From Ilumatobacteraceae bacterium (lineage in GTDB: Bacteria; Actinomycetota; Acidimicrobiia; Acidimicrobiales; Ilumatobacteraceae): a stretch of 32,114 bases of DNA. Where the stretch lies: positions 1 through 32,114 of the forward strand of contig JANYKU010000032.1 in NCBI GenBank assembly GCA_025358075.1, given 5' to 3'. The translations under genes and the position numbers were made by a program. Shown in pieces: positions 24,460 through 29,655 of the stretch (within the stretch, counting starts at the first letter, position 1; each line of letters begins with the position of its first letter). A model generated the notes under the pieces. That model was not told where the DNA came from. It did no database searches and saw nothing but the letters and a program-made list of their open reading frames with translations.

Positions 24460-25508
24460 CGGGCCGTGCGTTCCTTGACCCGATCGACGATCGCCTGCAG
24501 CACGTCAGGGTCGGCGTTGGGCGGCACACCATGACCAAGGTTGAAGATATGGCCCGGGTGCCGTTCGCCGTCGAGACAGCCGTTGTCGTCGAGGACCGCA
24601 TCGGTTGCCATCAACGCGACCTCGGCCCCAGCAAGCACCAGCGCGGGATCGAGGTTGCCTTGCACCACCAGACTGGCGCCCATCCGGCGACGGGCATCGC
24701 CGATGGGCGTCCGCCAGTCGAGCCCGAGCACCTTCGGGCCGGCAGAGAGCATCGATTCGAGTAGGTGATCGCAGCCGATTCCGAAGTGGATTCCGGGGAT
24801 GTCAGGGTGGCGTGTGGCGAGTGCGGCAAAGACCGCTGTCGAGTGCGGGAGCACATACGTGTCGTAGTCGGCACGGCTCAGCGTGCCTGCCCACGAGTCG
24901 AACAGTTGAAAGGCTCGGGCTCCATGATCGAGCTGGCCACCGATGGACGCCACGGCATGTTGGACCAGCCGTTCCATCAGTTGATGCCACAACGTGGGAT
25001 TGCTGTGCATCAATTGCTTGGTGTGTTCGTAGGTGCGGCTCGGCCGGCCCTCGATGAGATAGCTGGCGACGGTGAAGGGTGCCCCGGCGAAGGCCAGGAG
25101 CGGCACGGACTCGGGAAGCTCGGCCACGAGCATGTCCACCGCCCGCAGCACGTACGGGGCGTCAGCCGCGGGCTCGAACGGCCGCAACCGGCGTAGATCG
25201 TCGGCAGTGCGCAGTGGTGCGTCGCAGACCGGACCAGTGCCTGGCGATACATCGATACCGAATCCGACGGCGTGTGCCGGAACGATGATGTCGCTGTAGA
25301 GGACGGCGGCGTCGACGCCGTACCGGCGCACGGGCTGCAGGGTGAGCTCGGCGGCACGGTCGGGAGCCTTGATGGCGTCGAGGATGCTGCCCTCACCCCG
25401 GATCGCCCGGTACTCGGGAAGGCTGCGGCCGGCCTGGCGCATGAACCACACCGGGGTGTGGGAGCTACGACGGCCGCTTGCTGCGAGGATGAACGGCGCT
25501 GTCGACAT
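24456..25508 (-). CDS. hemE: uroporphyrinogen decarboxylase HemE
   Basis: 350 residues, normal length. It decarboxylates the four acetate groups of uroporphyrinogen III to coproporphyrinogen III in the cytosol. The signature PVWFMRQAGRSLPEYR (residues 19-34) carries the substrate-binding arginines; LYSDIIVPAHAVGFG holds the key Asp, and NLGHGVPPNADP holds the C-terminal His. It opens the heme operon and is divergent from a DtxR/MntR-type regulator across 117 bases. TAGCGT ends 9 bases before the ATG. The shared intergenic region suggests metal-linked control of heme synthesis. Confidence 0.96.
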   Translation of the reverse strand: MSTAPFILAASGRRSSHTPVWFMRQAGRSLPEYRAIRGEGSILDAIKAPDRAAELTLQPVRRYGVDAAVLYSDIIVPAHAVGFGIDVSPGTGPVCDAPLRTADDLRRLRPFEPAADAPYVLRAVDMLVAELPESVPLLAFAGAPFTVASYLIEGRPSRTYEHTKQLMHSNPTLWHQLMERLVQHAVASIGGQLDHGARAFQLFDSWAGTLSRADYDTYVLPHSTAVFAALATRHPDIPGIHFGIGCDHLLESMLSAGPKVLGLDWRTPIGDARRRMGASLVVQGNLDPALVLAGAEVALMATDAVLDDNGCLDGERHPGHIFNLGHGVPPNADPDVLQAIVDRVKERTAR

Positions 25509-25517
25509 GCGTGAGGT

Positions 25518-25523
25518 ACGCTA
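25518..25523 (-). promoter_or_regulatory. -10-like hexamer of the heme operon
   Basis: TAGCGT on the minus strand, 9 bases before the hemE ATG at 25508. Confidence 0.45.
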
Positions 25524-25555
25524 CCGGTCTGCCCGCCGGGGAAGCCCGTCCGCTT

Positions 25556-25580
25556 CGGTGAACTCCTGACGACATCACCG
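25556..25580. promoter_or_regulatory. inverted repeat between hemE and the DtxR-family gene
   Basis: CGGTGA (25556-25561) and TCACCG (25575-25580) are perfect complements with a 13-base loop. This is midway between the two divergent promoters and is a candidate operator. It does not resemble the known DtxR box, so a role is uncertain. Confidence 0.3.
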
Positions 25581-25609
25581 GACTTCTCGAAACGGGTGTT
25601 GAAGTGTGG

Positions 25610-25617
25610 GGCTAGCC
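25610..25617. promoter_or_regulatory. palindrome overlapping the DtxR-family gene -10
   Basis: GGCTAGCC is a perfect 8-base palindrome that covers most of the -10 hexamer TAGCCT (25613-25618). The core is shared with the DtxR/IdeR box, but only about 11 of 19 positions of the full box match. It is a weak candidate autoregulatory site. Confidence 0.3.
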
Positions 25618-25618
25618 T
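25613..25618 (+). promoter_or_regulatory. -10-like hexamer of the DtxR-family gene
   Basis: TAGCCT, 7 bases before the ATG at 25626, inside the palindrome GGCTAGCC. Confidence 0.5.
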
Positions 25619-25625
25619 GTGACAC

Positions 25626-26285
25626 ATGCCAGCTTTCGGAGAGCACCACCCTGCTTTCGAGGAATACTGCGAATGCATCTTCGAACTCGACGAGGACGAC
25701 GTCGCCGTGATCCAGGCTCGAATCGCCGAGCGCCTACAGGTCAGCCGTCCGGCGGTCAGCGAGATGATCCGCAGGCTCGAGTCCGAGGGCCTCATCACCA
25801 CCGACGGCGCCATCCGCCTCACCCTGACTGGTCAAGCGCTGGCGCAACTCGTCGTGCGCCGGCATCGCATCGCCGAGCGGTTCCTCACCGACATGCTCGG
25901 CCTCTCGTGGGCCGATGCCCATCACGAGGCAGGCAAGTGGGAGCACGTCATGAGCGATGCCGTGGAGCAGGCCATGGATCGCGTGCTCGGCCGCCCGACC
26001 ACATGTCCCCACGGCAACCCCATTCCCGGCTCGTCGTATCTCGAGCCGTTGCTCGTGCCGCTCTCCGACGTCATCGTTGGCAACTCGTTCATCGTCAACC
26101 GCATCCCCGAAGAGCTCGAGTTCACACCGGGGTTGCTCGATTTCCTCGAAGAGGCCAGCATCGTGCCCGGCCGTAGCGGCATGCTGACAGCGGCGTCGCC
26201 GGATGGCACCATGACGATCGAGATCGAAGGCCATCACGTGGGAGTCGGCTCGTTCGCCAGCGCCCGCATCCTGGTGATTGCGTGA
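25626..26285 (+). CDS. DtxR/MntR-family metal-dependent regulator with atypical metal ligands
   Basis: 219 residues. A winged-helix N-terminal domain (ARIAERLQVSRPAVSEMIRRLESEGLI, about 31-57), a dimerisation/metal domain (about 70-140, with RRHRIAERFL, HHEAGKWEHVMSDAVE and CPHGNPIPG) and a C-terminal SH3/FeoA-like domain (about 150-219). By alignment with DtxR/IdeR, His80, Glu84, His99, Glu106 and His107 are kept. The Met10 position is Glu13 and the Cys102 position is Gly103 (codon 25932-25934). Glu13 and Glu16 resemble the MntR pair Asp8/Glu11. It probably senses Mn or Fe with a changed site. It is divergent from hemE and coupled to a lipoprotein gene. TAGCCT, inside the palindrome GGCTAGCC, ends 7 bases before the ATG, allowing autoregulation. 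Confidence 0.9.
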   Translation: MPAFGEHHPAFEEYCECIFELDEDDVAVIQARIAERLQVSRPAVSEMIRRLESEGLITTDGAIRLTLTGQALAQLVVRRHRIAERFLTDMLGLSWADAHHEAGKWEHVMSDAVEQAMDRVLGRPTTCPHGNPIPGSSYLEPLLVPLSDVIVGNSFIVNRIPEELEFTPGLLDFLEEASIVPGRSGMLTAASPDGTMTIEIEGHHVGVGSFASARILVIA

Positions 26286-26686
26286 GGCCCGGAAGAACTC
26301 TGTCGGTCCTCATCCTGTCGGTCTCGACAGTGTCGTGCGCGGCGACCACCTACGACACATCGATCACGGCCAAGCCCGCTCCCACCACCACGGTGTTGCC
26401 GACCGGAACCGCAGCCGTGCTGCTGCCCCAATTGGTCACCGAGGCGTCGACGTTGTCGTCGTTGATCGTCGGTCAGGGCGACAAGCTGGCCGCTGTCGAG
26501 CGCATCGAAGCCCTCTGGGCGGCGGTCTCCGCCGAAGTCACCGGCAAGGATCGCGACCTCGCCACCGAGATCGGGGCGGAGGTCGTCAAAGGGCGAACCG
26601 CTGCGGTGCTCGACCGGCCGGCTTCGGCCGACAAGGTCTACCGAGATCTCACTGCGTTGGTGAAGGCGTACCTGGCATCTGCATAG
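26282..26686 (+). CDS. small putative lipoprotein coupled to the metal regulator
   Basis: 134 residues from a GTG that overlaps the regulator stop (GTGA), so translation is coupled. The N-terminus RPGRTLSVLILSVSTVSC is a short lipoprotein signal peptide with Cys18. After a Thr/Pro linker (about 20-40) the rest is a helical domain: LLPQLVTEASTLSSLIVGQGDKLAAVERIEALWAAVSAEVTGKDRDLATEIGAEV and a final helix ending AYLASA. No metal-binding cluster is visible. I do not recognise the family. Co-transcription with a metal regulator hints at an envelope role in metal or stress response, but this is inference. The end overlaps the convergent HelD-like gene by 38 bases. Confidence 0.72.
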   Translation: MRPGRTLSVLILSVSTVSCAATTYDTSITAKPAPTTTVLPTGTAAVLLPQLVTEASTLSSLIVGQGDKLAAVERIEALWAAVSAEVTGKDRDLATEIGAEVVKGRTAAVLDRPASADKVYRDLTALVKAYLASA

Positions 26687-28823
26687 CAACCGGCAACTCG
26701 CTGGCGTGCACGACCATGAGACGACGGGTGCTGCGGGTCAGCGCAACGTAGAGCGCGCGCAGCCCCTGCTGCTCTTCGGCGACGATCGTTGCCGGCTCGA
26801 CCACGACCACACCGTCGAGCTCGAGACCTTTGACCACACTGACCGGCACGACGGTAACGCCCTGTTCGAGGCCGGTGCGAGTGGCGCGACCGTGCTCGAT
26901 GCCTGCGGCTTCGAGGGCCTGCGAGACGCTGTCGACCATCGAGTCGGGGGCCACGACGGCGATCGTTCCGTCGCCGATGTCGTCGGTGAGCGCTCGCGTC
27001 GCCGCGGCGACTCCGACCAGCAACTCGTCGGGCGTCGTGTGCATGAACTCCGGAGCATGGTCGCTCTGGCGCACGCTGGTCGGCGCTCGCAACGTCGGCG
27101 TCGCCGCCAACATCACCTGGTTGGCCAGCGCCATGATCTGGGCCGGGATGCGATAGCCGACGCTGAGCCCGATCACCCGCGAGGGCTTCTGGTCGGGCAG
27201 GTGGCGCAACACATCGTCCCAATCGTTCGGTGCCAGCGCGCCGGTGGCCTGGGCGATGTCGCCGACCACGGTCATGCTGCCGTTCAACGAGCGACGAGAG
27301 ACCATCCGCAGTTGCATGGGGGTGAGGTCTTGCACTTCGTCGACGACGATGTGGCCGTAGGTGCGGATCTCGTCGGGGTCTTGACCGTTCTGGGCAGCGT
27401 TGCGGACCGGCCTGGACCCGAGGTAGCTGCGAGCCTCGTCGAGCAGAGCGACGTCGTTGTCGGTCCATCGAACCTTGTTGACATCGTCGAGGCGCGGTCG
27501 ATACAACGCCAGAAATTCGTCTTCGCGGAGATGCTTCGCGCCTGCAAGCTTCAACAGCGCCTTGCTGCCGTAGAGATCGTGGAGCAACTGCGCGGGGGAC
27601 AGCAGTGGCCACATCCGCTCGAACGCCTCGCGGATCTCGGGCATCGAGCGAACGGCGTCTCTGACGTCGCGGGCCGACAGGTTGCCTTCGCGCCAGGTGG
27701 CCGCCATCGACGACCAGATCTCATTTTCGACCCACCGGCGTGCTGCGTTGTGCCGGCGGAAGCGGCGCTGCGCGGTGCGAACGATTCGTTGTGACTCCTC
27801 GGCCCGCAATCGGAGGTAGCCGGTGCGGAACGGCACCACGACATCTGCGCGCAGCGGACGCTCGCGGTCGGTGACGGCCTGGTCGATGACCTCGGCCATG
27901 CGGATGTTGCCCTTGACCTTCGCGGCGAGGGGTGAGTCGGGCGGGTCGATGCCGTATCGGGCCCATTCGACGTCGGGCACGAGATCGCCGAGCACGACCT
28001 GCTCGACACCTGCCTCGCCGAGCGATGGCAGCACGAGCTCGATGTAGCGCAGGAACACCCGATTGGGCCCGATCACCAGGACCCCTTGATCCTCCAATGG
28101 GAAGCGGTAGGTGTAGAGCAGGTAGGCGGCGCGGTGGAGGGCGACGACGGTCTTGCCGGTGCCCGGGCCACCTTGTACGACGAGCACGCCGGCTTGCGGG
28201 CTGCGGATGATCTCGTCCTGTTCGGCCTGGATCGTCGCAACGATGTCTCCGAGCTGACCCGTACGACCCCGCTCCAACACGGCGAGCAGCGTGCTGTAGC
28301 CGCGCAGTCCCGAATCTGGGCCGAGGCGGTTGCCGCCGTCGAGCCCCTCGTCGTGACCGACGCCGAGATGCCCATCGCCGAACAGCTCGTCTTCCAACCC
28401 GAGCAGCGTGCGGCCCTGTACCGCGAAGTGCCTGCGGCGAGCGAGACCCATCGGCTCGCGGCCCGTGGCCCGATAGAAGGGCTCGGCGACGGGGGCGCGC
28501 CAGTCGACGACGACGGGTTCGCTCTCCTCGTCGGCGATCGCCAGTCTCCCGATGTGGAAGGTCTCCAGGCCATCGGGAGTTTCGGCCATGCGGTCGATTC
28601 GACCGAACACCAGGGCAGCGTTGCCGAGGTCGAGTTGGGTGAGTCGGTTGACCACCGCTTCGTCGAACACATCGCGCTCGTAACGGGCCTGGAACGTGCC
28701 ACCGAGGGTGCCTTCGTGCAGGTTGCGCATGCGCCATGCCGCGTCGCGGCTGACTTCCAAGCACCGATAGGCGTGATCGATGAAGTCCTGTTCGGCGGCA
28801 AGATCGGGGTGCTGCTGCGTCAT
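26649..28823 (-). CDS. HelD-like RNA polymerase-associated UvrD-family ATPase
   Basis: 724 residues. HelD proteins bind RNA polymerase, clear stalled complexes and in some actinobacteria protect against rifampicin. The N-terminal coiled region (AAEQDFIDHAYRCLEVSRDAA, LGGTFQARYERDVFDEAV) is followed by FGRIDRM and VVDWRAPVAEPFYRAT, which are typical of HelD rather than UvrD or PcrA. Walker A is GGPGTGKTVVALHR (about 215-228), the DEVQD-type Walker B is HIVVDEVQDLTPMQ, and the C-terminal helicase motifs are SVGYRIPAQIM, VVPVSVVKGLELDGVVVVE and RALYVALTRSTRRL. The ATG at 28823 has TAGAGT 10 bases upstream; the frame is open further upstream but that part is a shadow of the toxin gene region. Confidence 0.9.
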   Translation of the reverse strand: MTQQHPDLAAEQDFIDHAYRCLEVSRDAAWRMRNLHEGTLGGTFQARYERDVFDEAVVNRLTQLDLGNAALVFGRIDRMAETPDGLETFHIGRLAIADEESEPVVVDWRAPVAEPFYRATGREPMGLARRRHFAVQGRTLLGLEDELFGDGHLGVGHDEGLDGGNRLGPDSGLRGYSTLLAVLERGRTGQLGDIVATIQAEQDEIIRSPQAGVLVVQGGPGTGKTVVALHRAAYLLYTYRFPLEDQGVLVIGPNRVFLRYIELVLPSLGEAGVEQVVLGDLVPDVEWARYGIDPPDSPLAAKVKGNIRMAEVIDQAVTDRERPLRADVVVPFRTGYLRLRAEESQRIVRTAQRRFRRHNAARRWVENEIWSSMAATWREGNLSARDVRDAVRSMPEIREAFERMWPLLSPAQLLHDLYGSKALLKLAGAKHLREDEFLALYRPRLDDVNKVRWTDNDVALLDEARSYLGSRPVRNAAQNGQDPDEIRTYGHIVVDEVQDLTPMQLRMVSRRSLNGSMTVVGDIAQATGALAPNDWDDVLRHLPDQKPSRVIGLSVGYRIPAQIMALANQVMLAATPTLRAPTSVRQSDHAPEFMHTTPDELLVGVAAATRALTDDIGDGTIAVVAPDSMVDSVSQALEAAGIEHGRATRTGLEQGVTVVPVSVVKGLELDGVVVVEPATIVAEEQQGLRALYVALTRSTRRLMVVHASELPVAMQMPGTPSPTQ

Positions 28824-28833
28824 GGGTCGTTCA

Positions 28834-28839
28834 ACTCTA
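28834..28839 (-). promoter_or_regulatory. -10-like hexamer of the HelD-like gene
   Basis: TAGAGT on the minus strand, 10 bases before the ATG at 28823, the longest spacing of the set. Confidence 0.4.
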
Positions 28840-28879
28840 TCGGCCGTTTTTCGACCCCCCACCTGCCGACAATCGGTGG

Positions 28880-29311
28880 TCAGCTCGTGGGAGTCGGAGC
28901 GACACGCAAGCCGACTCCCAGGGCACCAGCCGCCATTCGGCTGTCCCAGACCGCAACCACTGGGTCGGAGTCGGCGAACTTCAAGGCGCTGGCGAGATGG
29001 ACGCCATCGGCCCCTCGCAGCGAATGATCGCGGCACAGATCCCCAGCAACCGAGGCGACAGCGGCGGTCAGTTCCACCTGTCGGACGGCTGACCAATAGG
29101 TTTCCCACCGGTTCTCGAGCGCGGCGTGATCGGGGGCATCGATGCGGCCGGCTCGCACCGCTGCTGCCAGTGCTGCCCGTACCTCTGGATACGCCAGCCT
29201 GCTCGACACGGCCGCGTCGCAGCCGTCCCACAGTTCGACGGCGAGGTCCGTGCCGTCCTCCTCTACGAGCAGTTTGACGAACGCGCTGGCGTCGAAGTAG
29301 ACGATCGACAC
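28880..29311 (-). CDS. PIN-domain toxin (VapC-like)
   Basis: 143 residues from a GTG one base after the antitoxin stop. PIN toxins are Mg-dependent ribonucleases that cut tRNA or rRNA. The four acidic residues of the active site are present: Asp7 in IVYFDASAFVK, Glu43 in AYPEVRAAL, Asp102 in LRGADGVHLASAL and Asp123 in AVWDSRMA. The length is normal. The antitoxin gene is immediately upstream, giving a type II toxin-antitoxin pair. It looks intact and active. The gap to the HelD-like gene downstream is 56 bases. Confidence 0.9.
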   Translation of the reverse strand: MSIVYFDASAFVKLLVEEDGTDLAVELWDGCDAAVSSRLAYPEVRAALAAAVRAGRIDAPDHAALENRWETYWSAVRQVELTAAVASVAGDLCRDHSLRGADGVHLASALKFADSDPVVAVWDSRMAAGALGVGLRVAPTPTS

Positions 29312-29312
29312 G

Positions 29313-29576
29313 TCAGCGACGCTGCTCGCCGACCAGATCTGAGACCGATCCGCGTGACCGGACTCGCGGTACCTCGCCGGCGCGGGGGCGTTTCGGCGAT
29401 TTGGGAGGGCTGATCGCACCCTCGCGGGTGAGCCGCTCGATCGTGTCGGTTGCTTGGACCCCGACGAGTCGGGCGACCGGCACTCCCCGGTCGGTGACGA
29501 CCACGTCCTGGCCGCGCCTTGCGCGATCCAACCAATCTCCGAGGTGAGCACGAAGCTCGCTGATGGCCACATCCAT
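29313..29576 (-). CDS. Phd/YefM-family antitoxin
   Basis: 87 residues. The N-terminal fold MDVAISELRAHLGDWLDRARRGQDVVVTDRGVPVARLVG (residues 1-39) is the Phd/YefM DNA-binding and dimerisation module. The Arg/Pro-rich C-terminus (SPPKSPKRPRAGEVPRVRS) is the disordered toxin-binding tail. The ATG at 29576 was chosen over ATGs at 29591 and 29594 because TACACT (29583-29588) ends 6 bases before it and covers those upstream ATGs. The palindrome TGTACA at 29585-29590 overlaps this -10, in line with autorepression by the antitoxin. The pair sits between HelD-like and lhr genes. Confidence 0.88.
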   Translation of the reverse strand: MDVAISELRAHLGDWLDRARRGQDVVVTDRGVPVARLVGVQATDTIERLTREGAISPPKSPKRPRAGEVPRVRSRGSVSDLVGEQRR

Positions 29577-29582
29577 GCCCAA

Positions 29583-29588
29583 AGTGTA
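29583..29588 (-). promoter_or_regulatory. -10-like hexamer of the toxin-antitoxin pair
   Basis: TACACT on the minus strand, 6 bases before the ATG at 29576; overlaps the TGTACA palindrome. Confidence 0.5.
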
Positions 29589-29613
29589 CATCATGAAGAT
29601 CTTTGATAGTACT
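29585..29613. promoter_or_regulatory. palindrome cluster, probable antitoxin operator
   Basis: Within 29 bases there are four 6-base palindromes: TGTACA (29585-29590), TCATGA (29590-29595), AGATCT (29597-29602) and AGTACT (29608-29613). TGTACA is the core of the known YefM operator and here overlaps the -10 of the antitoxin gene. TGTACA and AGTACT centres are 23 bases apart, about two helical turns. Regulation of the divergent lhr gene through the same region is possible. Confidence 0.5.
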
Positions 29614-29643
29614 GTTTGAAATCCGGGTGCAACACCCCCGGCG

Positions 29644-29649
29644 TAACCT
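29644..29649 (+). promoter_or_regulatory. -10-like hexamer of lhr
   Basis: TAACCT, 6 bases before the ATG at 29656. Confidence 0.5.
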
Positions 29650-29655
29650 GACGCG

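Noticed and set aside
25509..25625. Cobalamin or heme-related riboswitch before hemE
   Set aside because: The likely hemE transcript starts within a few bases of the ATG, leaving no leader, and no conserved riboswitch core was seen.
28824..29231. N-terminal extension of the HelD-like protein
   Set aside because: The extra sequence is a shadow of the PIN toxin gene and has no HelD resemblance.
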